Positions 1 to 6,183 of a stretch of DNA of 9,238 bases are shown one piece after another. Within the stretch, counting starts at the first letter, position 1. Every line of letters begins with the position of its first letter. Origin of the DNA: Treponema sp. (lineage in GTDB: Bacteria > Spirochaetota > Spirochaetia > Treponematales > Breznakiellaceae). The stretch is taken from positions 1 to 9,238 of the forward strand of contig JAISJS010000382.1 of assembly GCA_031261385.1 (NCBI GenBank). The letters are read 5' to 3'. Both the position numbers and the translations under genes were made by a program. The notes under the pieces were generated by a model that saw only the letters and a program-made list of their open reading frames with translations, had not been told where the DNA came from and did no database searches.

Positions 1-151
1 CCTGCCGTTTTTTTCAGCCGGAGGCTCCTCGCTGGCAACGACGCTGGTAACCGCAGGGTTCATTGTGAACGTATCACGACAGGATCGCGCCGTATCACAT
101 AAGGGATACACGGTATCGCAGGAAGAAAATTATCCGTTGGAGGATATGTAG
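1..151 (+). CDS. ftsW: Cell division protein FtsW, C-terminal end (partial)
   Basis: Only the last 49 codons are present, read from position 2 to the TAG stop at 149-151. The peptide opens with LPFFSAGGSSLATTLVTAGF and continues IVNVSRQ, which matches the hallmark C-terminal region of the SEDS family (FtsW/RodA): the PF-S-GGSS loop, then the last transmembrane helix and an N-V-S-R end. FtsW is a polytopic inner-membrane glycan polymerase that makes septal peptidoglycan with a partner class B PBP. I chose FtsW over RodA because the next gene is ftsQ, followed by ftsA and ftsZ. The last ~24 residues after NVSR form a polar cytoplasmic tail. The stop is one base from the ftsQ ATG, and the ftsQ ribosome-binding site lies inside this gene, so the two are probably co-translated. 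murG, murC and ddl do not intervene, unlike the classical dcw order. Confidence 0.88.
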   Translation, partial: LPFFSAGGSSLATTLVTAGFIVNVSRQDRAVSHKGYTVSQEENYPLEDM

Positions 152-152
152 T

Positions 153-986
153 ATGGCAGGGGACTTTATGTATTCCGAAGAAATTCTGCCTGCCAAACCT
201 GCAGTCCGGAAAATAGAAAAGGGCCTTAAACGGTTTATCATTATTGCCGCCGTTATTTTGGGAGCGGAATTTATCTGGCTTTTTGCGGTAAGTCCCTGTA
301 TGCCCCTGTCCACGGTTGAGGTAAAGACCGTTCCCGGTTTTGATCGGGATGCGATTCTGGCCCTTGCCGGTATCGGGAAGAGTACTTCGTTTATGACGAT
401 GAATGTTAAGGCGGCCGAAAAAGCCCTTGCCGCTCATTACCTTGTGGAGTCGGTAAAGGTGATAAAACGCTTCCCCGACCGGGTAAGCATTTTTATTGAA
501 AAGCGGCAGGCGGCTGCCCTTTCGCTTGTTTCGTACCAGGGCCGCATTCTTCCGGTCTATTTTGACAGGGAAGGGGTGATCTTTCAAATTGGAGACGGAA
601 ACCTGATTCCTCCGTCAAATCTGCCGATTATATCGGGGCTTGTTTTTGAGGACCCGCATCTGGGTATGCGGCTTCCCGCCTCGTTCTGTCCCCTGCTTGC
701 GGAAATTGAAACCCTGCAAAACTCAGCTCCCGAACTGCTGTCGGCAATATCGGAGATTAAAATTAACCGGAAACCGTTTGACGGTTTTGATCTTGTTCTG
801 TATCCGGTACATTTCCCGGTCAAGGTACGGTTGGAAAATAATTTAAACGAAGCAACCCTTCGTTATGTGATGCTGATGCTGGATGTGTATGAGGGTGAGA
901 AGGGCCGCGGCCTTTCCCACAGCGAGATCGATTTCAGGTCCGGCGTGGCGTCATATACGATAAAGGAGGTCCCCTCTGGCGAATGA
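153..986 (+). CDS. ftsQ: Cell division protein FtsQ (POTRA domain, bitopic membrane protein)
   Basis: This is a 277-residue protein with FtsQ/DivIB architecture. It has a short cytoplasmic N-terminus rich in Lys/Arg (residues 1-27), one transmembrane helix at about 28-48 (FIIIAAVILGAEFIWLFAV), a POTRA domain at about 50-118 (from PLSTVEVKTVPG to KRFPDRVSIFIEKRQ), and a beta-rich FtsQ domain ending near residue 270 (IDFRSGVASYTIKE). The R-x-P-D-x-V-x-I-x-x-x-E-K-R pattern at the end of the POTRA domain is typical of the family. FtsQ is a periplasmic scaffold that links FtsB/FtsL and the FtsW-PBP synthase to the rest of the divisome; it has no enzymatic activity. The ATG at 153 is preceded by GGAGG at 139-143, with 9 nt between them. 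A second ATG at 168 is possible but has no comparable ribosome-binding site. The 3' end carries the ftsA ribosome-binding site and probably overlaps ftsA by 11 nt. Confidence 0.9.
   Translation: MAGDFMYSEEILPAKPAVRKIEKGLKRFIIIAAVILGAEFIWLFAVSPCMPLSTVEVKTVPGFDRDAILALAGIGKSTSFMTMNVKAAEKALAAHYLVESVKVIKRFPDRVSIFIEKRQAAALSLVSYQGRILPVYFDREGVIFQIGDGNLIPPSNLPIISGLVFEDPHLGMRLPASFCPLLAEIETLQNSAPELLSAISEIKINRKPFDGFDLVLYPVHFPVKVRLENNLNEATLRYVMLMLDVYEGEKGRGLSHSEIDFRSGVASYTIKEVPSGE
963..970 (+). promoter_or_regulatory. Strong Shine-Dalgarno site for ftsA
   Basis: The sequence AAGGAGGT, preceded by TA, is close to a perfect complement of the 16S rRNA 3' end and lies within the last codons of ftsQ. It stands 5 nt before the CTG at 976 (6 nt from the GGAGG core) and 12 nt before the ATG at 983. 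The first spacing is ideal and the second is long, so the site decides in favour of the CTG as the ftsA start. Confidence 0.75.
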
Positions 987-2235
987 CGGAATAGTCGTCG
1001 GCCTTGATATTGGCACGACCAAGGTCTGCGCTGTGATTGGCGAGCGCAATGAAAACGGAATCCTCGAAATTACCGGCGTGGGTCTTTGCCCGTCCACCGG
1101 TATGCGGAAAGGCGTGGTGGTCAATATTGAAGCCACCCTTCGCTCTGTCTCTGCTGCCATAGAGGCGGCGGAGATGATGAGCGGCAGGGAAGTTCATTCC
1201 TGCTGGACCGGAATCGGGGGCAGCCATATCGACGGGATCAATTCCCGGGGGGTAGTGGCGGTAACCGGGAAAAACAGGGAAACCCGTGAGATAGGGCCTG
1301 AGGATATAGAACGGGTTCTGGAGGCCGCCCGTGCGGTAGTTATCCCGATGGACCGGCAGGTCCTTGAAGTTATCCCCCAGAGTTTTATCGTTGATGATCA
1401 AAGGGGTATACGGGACCCCCTTGATATGATTGGTGTGCGGCTTGAGTCGGAGGTACACATCATCACCTGCTCGGTCACCAGCGCCCAGAATCTGATAAAG
1501 TGCGTTAACCGCGCCGGATTCCGGGTGAACAATCTGATACTCCAGTCTTTGGCGGCGGGGCGTTCCGTGCTGACCCGGGAAGAAAAAGACATGGGTGTTG
1601 CCCTTATCGATCTTGGAGGGGGGACTACGGAGATGCTGGTCTATTCAGACGGCGCGCCGTATTCAACCACCACGATCCCCGCCGGCGGCGCCCAGGTGAC
1701 CGGAGATATTTCCATCATCAAAAATATTTCCCTTGATAACGCTGAGCGGATCAAACTTGAAGCGGGCTGCTGCTGGGAAACCCTGCTGGAGGGCGATGAC
1801 GATATCATCGTTCCGGGAGTCGGGGGAAGGTCACCTTTGCCGATCCCGCGATCCCAGATACTGACGATCATCAAGCCCCGCATGGAGGAGATCTTCAAAA
1901 TGGTAAAGGAGAAACTTGATAAGCTGACCCTTTCCCGTCCGCTGGGCGCGGGGATAGTGCTGACAGGCGGCGGCGCGCAGATGTTGGGAGCGGCAGAACT
2001 TGCCGGCAATATTTTCAAACTGCCGGTCCGGGTAGGGGCGCCGCTGCCCCTGGGAGGGCTTGTGGAAGAATACCGGAGTCCTGAGTATGCCGCCGCAGTC
2101 GGCCTTGTGCTTGAAGGCAATGACCGGGAACTGGCGGCAGGCGCCGAACGGGGCGGTGAGAAGGCGGTCAGGGAAAAAGGCCAGGGGGACGTGTTCAGGA
2201 AATTACGCGAGTGGCTTCAAAAGGAGTTTTTTTAA
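976..2235 (+). CDS. ftsA: Cell division protein FtsA (actin-like FtsZ membrane anchor), probable CTG start
   Basis: FtsA is an actin-family ATPase that polymerises on the inner membrane and tethers FtsZ filaments. Read from CTG 976 it has 419 residues, the usual family length. The first phosphate-binding motif GLDIGTTK is at about residues 9-16. The 1C (SHS2) domain follows (STGMRKGVVVNIEATLRS and the GIGGSHIDGINSRG stretch). The second phosphate motif IDLGGGTTE is near residue 211 and the adenosine motif VLTGGGAQMLGA near 328. A C-terminal amphipathic helix (VFRKLREWLQKEFF) serves as the membrane-targeting sequence. The first conventional start in frame is GTG 1033, which would remove the phosphate-1 motif. 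No ATG, GTG or TTG exists between the in-frame stop at 961-963 and 1033, leaving CTG 976 behind a strong Shine-Dalgarno site. A one-base sequencing error near 988-992 is the alternative. The gene ends in a T7 run, 43 nt before ftsZ. Confidence 0.9.
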   Translation: MANDGIVVGLDIGTTKVCAVIGERNENGILEITGVGLCPSTGMRKGVVVNIEATLRSVSAAIEAAEMMSGREVHSCWTGIGGSHIDGINSRGVVAVTGKNRETREIGPEDIERVLEAARAVVIPMDRQVLEVIPQSFIVDDQRGIRDPLDMIGVRLESEVHIITCSVTSAQNLIKCVNRAGFRVNNLILQSLAAGRSVLTREEKDMGVALIDLGGGTTEMLVYSDGAPYSTTTIPAGGAQVTGDISIIKNISLDNAERIKLEAGCCWETLLEGDDDIIVPGVGGRSPLPIPRSQILTIIKPRMEEIFKMVKEKLDKLTLSRPLGAGIVLTGGGAQMLGAAELAGNIFKLPVRVGAPLPLGGLVEEYRSPEYAAAVGLVLEGNDRELAAGAERGGEKAVREKGQGDVFRKLREWLQKEFF

Positions 2236-2267
2236 ACACCTTATAAATAAAGAGAAAAAAGTGATTT

Positions 2268-2274
2268 GGGAGGG
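2268..2274 (+). promoter_or_regulatory. Shine-Dalgarno site for ftsZ
   Basis: GGGAGGG lies 4 nt before the ATG at 2279. It fixes the ftsZ start, even though the same frame is open for about 220 nt further upstream inside ftsA. The 43-nt ftsA-ftsZ spacer (2236-2278) is AT-rich and contains nothing else I can support. Confidence 0.75.
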
Positions 2275-2278
2275 ATTT

Positions 2279-3484
2279 ATGAATATCGTTTCAGTGCGCG
2301 AGGAAGAGCCGATTCCGTTTCCGAATGATAGCGCGCCGGTTCCGGCGCTTATCAAGGTTATCGGGGCCGGCGGCGGCGGGTCCAATGCGGTCGATCGTAT
2401 GATAGAATGCGGGCTTTCCGGGGTCGAGTTTATTACAATGAACACCGACATACAGGACCTTCATAAGAACAAAGCGTCGACAAGAATCCAGATCGGTTCC
2501 AAGCTGACCGGCGGAAGGGGCGCCGGCGGGAAACCGGAAATCGGGGAAAAGGCCGCCAATGAAGACCTGGATAAAATCAAGGAAGTTGTCAAAGACACGG
2601 ATATGGTTTTTGTCACCGCCGGCATGGGCGGAGGTACCGGCACAGGATCCGCTCCGGTGATCGCCCGGGCTGCCAGGGAAGCGGGCGCGCTTACCGTCGG
2701 AGTGGTGACCAAGCCCTTTGATTCCGAAGGCCGTTACAAGATGAAGCTTGCCGAGGAGGGGATCAAAAAGCTCCGGGAAGCGGTGGACACGCTTATCGTC
2801 ATTCCGAATCAGTTTATCTTTAAAATTATCGATCGCCAAACACCCCTTAAAGCGGCGCTGGTCAAGGCCGATGAAGTGCTTCGCCAGGGTGTGCAGGGAA
2901 TCTCGGATATCATTACCACAACGGGGCTGTTTAATCCTGACTTTGCCGATGTGGAAGCGACGATGAAAGGACAGGGCGATGCACTCATGGGCATAGGCTA
3001 CGGTACTGGTGAAAACCGGGCGATTGACGCGGCGACCAATGCCATCGACAATCCGCTGCTGGAAGATACCACGATTGAAGGGGCAACACGGCTCCTGATC
3101 AACATTACCGGCAGCGAAGAACTTTCTGCGGTTGAAATGGACGAGGCGGTAAATTATATCAAGGCAAAGGCCGATGCGGATGTTGAAGTTATCCTTGGCG
3201 TATGTATCGATCCGCTGCTTGGAGACCAAATACGGGTAACGGTGATAGCCACGGGGTTTCAAAACGGGTCGGCTCATTCTGCGGCGAAGGAGCCCCTTGA
3301 GGTGAAGCCGCGGGAAAATGATTTTATCAGATTTGAAGAATGGGATAAAATACGAACGCAGTCAAAATCGCTCCCGCCGCGGAATTATCAGGATGTGGAT
3401 CTTGAAGTTCCAACGGTGATCCGGGACAGGACCTGCGAAACCGGGCATCAAGATGCCGGGCATCGGGATGTCTTGGGCCTGTGA
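2279..3484 (+). CDS. ftsZ: Cell division protein FtsZ (tubulin-like GTPase)
   Basis: FtsZ polymerises with GTP into the cytoplasmic Z-ring that positions septum synthesis. The 401-residue protein shows the glycine loop IKVIGAGGGGSNAVDRM (25-41), a T3-like loop GRGAGGKPEIG (79-89), the tubulin signature GMGGGTGTGSAP (115-126), and the T7 synergy loop NPDFADV (219-225) with both catalytic aspartates (D221, D224). The conserved C-terminal peptide that binds FtsA is recognisable as DLEVPTVIRDR (374-384). After it comes an unusual 17-residue tail, TCETGHQDAGHRDVLGL, partly encoded by a 15-bp tandem duplication. The disordered linker between core and C-terminal peptide is short (about 330-373). The start at ATG 2279 is set by GGGAGGG and by family length. 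The stop overlaps the GTG of the following recombinase by 4 nt, implying translational coupling. Confidence 0.97.
   Translation: MNIVSVREEEPIPFPNDSAPVPALIKVIGAGGGGSNAVDRMIECGLSGVEFITMNTDIQDLHKNKASTRIQIGSKLTGGRGAGGKPEIGEKAANEDLDKIKEVVKDTDMVFVTAGMGGGTGTGSAPVIARAAREAGALTVGVVTKPFDSEGRYKMKLAEEGIKKLREAVDTLIVIPNQFIFKIIDRQTPLKAALVKADEVLRQGVQGISDIITTTGLFNPDFADVEATMKGQGDALMGIGYGTGENRAIDAATNAIDNPLLEDTTIEGATRLLINITGSEELSAVEMDEAVNYIKAKADADVEVILGVCIDPLLGDQIRVTVIATGFQNGSAHSAAKEPLEVKPRENDFIRFEEWDKIRTQSKSLPPRNYQDVDLEVPTVIRDRTCETGHQDAGHRDVLGL
3441..3470 (+). repeat. 15-bp tandem duplication in the 3' end of ftsZ
   Basis: Two adjacent 15-nt units, CCGGGCATCAAGATG and CCGGGCATCGGGATG, match at 13 of 15 positions. 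Because the unit is a multiple of three it is in frame and encodes the paired motifs GHQDA and GHRDV in the FtsZ tail. Each unit also holds GCATC and GATG halves, so short hairpins such as GGCATC-AA-GATGCC can form just before the stop codon and the xer start at 3481. Confidence 0.8.
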
Positions 3485-4389
3485 AAAACCAGGATTTGCT
3501 GGAGAAATTTTATTCCCGGCTTATCGCACTTGAACGCCGGTCACGCTTAACGGCGGAAACGTACAGGGCGGAGATCCGCCGTTTTCTGGAATACCTTGAA
3601 GCGGAAGGGCTTGAAGCAGCCTCTGTGAAGCCGGACGGGGTTGTCCGATATTTGGAGTGCAGGCGGCTTAGGGATCATATTGATTCACGGTCTACCGCCA
3701 AGGCGGTTTCCTGCCTGCGGTCTTTTTTCCGCTTTACCATGGACGAGCATATACGGGAGGATAATCCCGCATCAATTCTGGAAAGCCCCCGGCGCCGTAT
3801 GCATTTGCCTGAGGTACTTCCCCGTGAGGATGTGGAGCGGATTCTTGCATCGGTGGATGCGGCGACGCCGCTGGGCCTGCGCAACCGGGCTATTTATGAG
3901 CTTATTTATTCCGCGGGCCTGCGTGTTTCCGAAGCGGCAGGCCTCAATTTAATGAACCTTGACCTTCCGGCAAAAACCGCGCGGGTTATGGGAAAGGGAA
4001 GCAAAGAGCGTATTGTAGTATTCGGGGATGAAGCAGCCTTCTGGCTAAAAAAGTATATTACCGAGGTCCGTCCCGCGCTGGCAGGAAGCAGCCGCAGCGG
4101 AGCGGTCTTTATCGGCAAGACGGGGAAACGGCTTTCCCGGAAGGGTATGTGGAAAAATTATACCCGGTATACCGATCTTGCAGGAACGACGAGTCATCTG
4201 CATACTCTTCGGCATAGTTTTGCCACGGAGCTTCTGGCGGGGGGCGCGGACCTGCGGTCGGTGCAGGAACTTTTGGGTCATGCGGATCTGTCCACCACCC
4301 AGATATATACCCATGTTGATGTTTCCCTGCTCAGGGAAAGTCACCGCAGGTATATGCCTACGCTCGGCGTCTATACGGGAACAAAGTAA
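3481..4389 (+). CDS. xerC/D: Tyrosine recombinase XerC/XerD family
   Basis: This 302-residue site-specific recombinase is predicted to resolve chromosome dimers at dif at the septum, probably with the second Xer protein encoded at the end of the window. An N-terminal SAM-like core-binding domain (about 1-95) is followed by the catalytic domain (about 108-290). All six catalytic residues are visible: R148 in SAGLRVSEAAGL, K172 in GKGSKER, H241 and R244 in HTLRHSFATELL, H267 in ELLGHADLSTTQ, and the nucleophile Y276 in QIYTH. The length and full set of residues indicate an active enzyme rather than a phage integrase remnant. The start is GTG 3481, whose last two bases are part of the ftsZ TGA. 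No clear Shine-Dalgarno sequence precedes it, so coupling to ftsZ translation is likely. Whether it is the XerC or the XerD partner cannot be settled from the sequence alone; its C-terminal extension (LRESHRRYMPTLG) looks somewhat XerD-like, while position may favour XerC. Confidence 0.92.
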   Translation: MKNQDLLEKFYSRLIALERRSRLTAETYRAEIRRFLEYLEAEGLEAASVKPDGVVRYLECRRLRDHIDSRSTAKAVSCLRSFFRFTMDEHIREDNPASILESPRRRMHLPEVLPREDVERILASVDAATPLGLRNRAIYELIYSAGLRVSEAAGLNLMNLDLPAKTARVMGKGSKERIVVFGDEAAFWLKKYITEVRPALAGSSRSGAVFIGKTGKRLSRKGMWKNYTRYTDLAGTTSHLHTLRHSFATELLAGGADLRSVQELLGHADLSTTQIYTHVDVSLLRESHRRYMPTLGVYTGTK

Positions 4390-4405
4390 AACGGTTTTAA
4401 TAATT

Positions 4406-4410
4406 GGAGG
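4406..4410 (+). promoter_or_regulatory. Shine-Dalgarno site for the TPR protein gene
   Basis: GGAGG directly abuts an ATG at 4411 with no spacing, which is too close for that ATG to be used efficiently. The in-frame GTG at 4420 is 9 nt away and is the better start; a further in-frame ATG lies at 4429 (18 nt). Confidence 0.6.
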
Positions 4411-4419
4411 ATGATCAGC

Positions 4420-5199
4420 GTGAAAAGAATGAAAGAAACTCTCCTTGGGGTCTTTGTCCTCTTGATTATCGCCGTTCTGGGTTTTATGGTGTACCGGTAT
4501 GAACACGGAAAAACCCACCGCGACCTGGCAAAAAAAATAACCGAGTTAAGCCCCAAAGGCGGCCCGCCGGAATCCATTGAAGGGCTCCGGGAAGCGATTG
4601 CCGCATATGAGGCGCAAATAGAACTTAACGTAAAAGAGGGCGCGCAGACCGGAGTATACTGGAAAATTCTTGCTGTTCGCCTTGCCGACAAGGGCATGCA
4701 CCGGGATGCACTGGACGCACTGGAGCGGGCCATTTACTATACCGCCGATGATCCGACGCTTTTTTATCTGACCGGCGTTTCCGCCGGTATAACCGCAAAA
4801 GCCGATCTGGATTTTCCGGGCAGTTCTAACAGAACTTCCAATGGAAGTTCTGACGGGCCTGCTTCACAGGACCGTTATTTTGCCCTCTCGGAATCGGCGT
4901 ACAAGCGGTCCATAGAACTTGATGAAAGTTATGCCAAACCCCGTTATGGCCTTGGGGTCCTTTACACGTTTGATTTAAACCGTCCTGCTGAGGCGATTCC
5001 CCACCTTGAACGGTATCTGGAACTGATGTCATCCGATTTAAGCGGGATGTTTGCATTGGCCCGCGCCTATTATATGACAGAAAATTATGAAGGCGCCATC
5101 GATCTGTATGACCGAATACTTACCCGTACAAAAGATGCAAAGATAAAAGAGCAGGCGCAGGAAAATAAAGATTTTATCATGGGGCAGATTTATGGGTGA
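4420..5199 (+). CDS. Membrane-anchored TPR repeat protein of unknown function
   Basis: I do not recognise a named family beyond its tetratricopeptide repeats. From GTG 4420 it has 259 residues (262 if ATG 4411 is used). A basic N-terminus and a single transmembrane segment at about 7-26 (TLLGVFVLLIIAVLGFMVYR) have no lipobox cysteine, so the protein is probably a signal-anchored protein with its bulk in the periplasm. TPR-like helical pairs are seen at about 54-70, 78-111 (YWKILAVRLADKG followed by ALDALERAIYYTADD), 153-185 and 187-238, the last ending in ALARAYYMTENYEGAIDLYDRIL. A polar linker at about 134-150 (SSNRTSNGSSDGPAS) between the repeat pairs is encoded by a perfect palindrome and looks like a later insertion. 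TPR proteins act as assembly scaffolds, and the location between xer and dprA fits a cell-envelope or division role only by association. The gene starts 30 nt after xer and overlaps dprA by 8 nt. Confidence 0.82.
   Translation: MKRMKETLLGVFVLLIIAVLGFMVYRYEHGKTHRDLAKKITELSPKGGPPESIEGLREAIAAYEAQIELNVKEGAQTGVYWKILAVRLADKGMHRDALDALERAIYYTADDPTLFYLTGVSAGITAKADLDFPGSSNRTSNGSSDGPASQDRYFALSESAYKRSIELDESYAKPRYGLGVLYTFDLNRPAEAIPHLERYLELMSSDLSGMFALARAYYMTENYEGAIDLYDRILTRTKDAKIKEQAQENKDFIMGQIYG
4822..4852 (+). repeat. Intragenic palindrome within the TPR protein gene
   Basis: CAGAACTTCC (4830-4839) and GGAAGTTCTG (4843-4852) are perfect 10-bp inverted arms around the loop AAT. Just upstream, AGTTCT (4822-4827) is also complementary to AGAACT (4831-4836) across AAC, so two mutually exclusive hairpins share the middle segment. 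The element sits in frame and encodes part of a Ser/Asn/Thr/Gly-rich linker. It is not followed by a T-run, so it is not an intrinsic terminator. Confidence 0.8.
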
Positions 5200-6154
5200 G
5201 CGGGGTCTTCTGGATCTGATTATTATCCGTATTCCCGGTCTCTCTCTCCGGGAGCGGGCCGCCCTCTGCCAAAAATTTGACTGTGAAGAGGAATTAACGG
5301 TACTCTCTAAAGAGGATATTGTAAAAATATTAAACAGGCCCACCAAGCGGGTCTGGAATATGGATGCAGTCAGGGCGCAGGCGGAAAAGGATGAAAAGAT
5401 CGCACGCCTGCGGGGTATACGCTGGGTATCGCTGGTTCAGGCGGATTATCCGCCCCTGCTCCGGGAAATTTTTGATCCTCCGGCGGTCCTTTTTTACCGG
5501 GGCAGTCTTCCCAATCCCGAAAAGCCCCTTGCGGCGGTGGTGGGTACCCGCCGGCCCACGCCGGGAGCGCTGGCCCAGGCCTACGATATTGGCAGGGGCC
5601 TGGCTCATGCCGGCCTCCCTGTGGTTTCAGGCCTTGCCCTGGGGATTGATGCGATGGCCCACCGGGGAAATCTTGACGGGGGCGAAGCGACGATTGCAGT
5701 TTTGGGATCCGCGGTGGATGAAGTCTACCCGGCGGCGAACCGTATGCTGGCCCGGCGTATTGTGGAAGGCGGCGGGGCGTTACTCAGCGAGTATCCCCCC
5801 GGGACACAGCCCCGTTCATGGACCTTTCCTGCACGGAACCGGATCATTTCCGCCCTTGCCCGGGGGGTCCTGATAGTTGAAGCCCCTGAAAAATCCGGCG
5901 CCCTGATTACCGCCGGCTTTGCCCTGGAACAGGGAAGGGATCTTTGGGTTGCCTCTGCCGGAACAGGGGCTGCTGCAGGAGCAGGGACCGCCAAACTTGC
6001 CGGAGACGGGGCCAGGATTATTTACACCGCCGCAGATATACTTGCGGAGTGGCATTGGGAATGTCCGCATGAGGAAGAATGTTCCATCGCAGAGGGCGGG
6101 GGAAGGGCGCTTGCATCTTCTCTGGCACGATTTCTTACTATCGATCTGGATTGA
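5192..6154 (+). CDS. dprA: DNA processing protein DprA (Smf)
   Basis: DprA binds incoming or exposed single-stranded DNA in the cytoplasm and loads RecA; it is required for natural transformation in competent bacteria but is widespread in others. The 320-residue protein has an N-terminal helical SAM-like region (about 1-75), then the Rossmann-type core. The core includes AAVVGTRRPTPGA (114-126), GLPVVSGLALGIDAMAHRG (141-159), the AVLGSAVDEVYPAAN stretch (169-183), SEYPPGTQP (199-207), FPARNRIISALA (212-223) and the EKSGALITAGFALEQGRD segment (233-250). The usual loop after EQGR, normally VPG followed by a G-T/S-N pattern, is replaced by an Ala/Gly-rich stretch, ASAGTGAAAGAGTAKLAGDG (254-273). 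After about residue 288 only a short Glu/Cys-containing tail remains, so the C-terminal winged-helix domain of many DprA proteins is missing. The ATG overlaps the TPR gene by 8 nt and follows GGGG at 5181-5184. Confidence 0.93.
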   Translation: MGERGLLDLIIIRIPGLSLRERAALCQKFDCEEELTVLSKEDIVKILNRPTKRVWNMDAVRAQAEKDEKIARLRGIRWVSLVQADYPPLLREIFDPPAVLFYRGSLPNPEKPLAAVVGTRRPTPGALAQAYDIGRGLAHAGLPVVSGLALGIDAMAHRGNLDGGEATIAVLGSAVDEVYPAANRMLARRIVEGGGALLSEYPPGTQPRSWTFPARNRIISALARGVLIVEAPEKSGALITAGFALEQGRDLWVASAGTGAAAGAGTAKLAGDGARIIYTAADILAEWHWECPHEEECSIAEGGGRALASSLARFLTIDLD

Positions 6155-6183
6155 TACACTTAAGGGTATAAAAAGGAAAAAGT

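Noticed and set aside
1033..1035. GTG as the ftsA start
   Set aside because: It would remove the GLDIGTTK ATP-binding motif that is clearly encoded upstream in the same frame.
2216..2248. Possible promoter for ftsZ (TTCAAA and TATAAA)
   Set aside because: The boxes are 20 nt apart and the -35 match is poor; AT-richness alone explains the TATAAA.
2060..2278. N-terminal extension of FtsZ upstream of ATG 2279
   Set aside because: The frame is open, but the extension overlaps conserved ftsA coding, has no FtsZ similarity, and a good ribosome-binding site precedes 2279.
2291..3277. Long open frame (328 codons) on the minus strand opposite ftsZ
   Set aside because: It lies wholly antisense to a well-conserved ftsZ, shows no recognisable domain, and is explained by codon bias leaving the opposite frame without stops.
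4830..4860. Intrinsic terminator in the TPR gene
   Set aside because: The hairpin is perfect but has no following T-run and lies within an intact reading frame.
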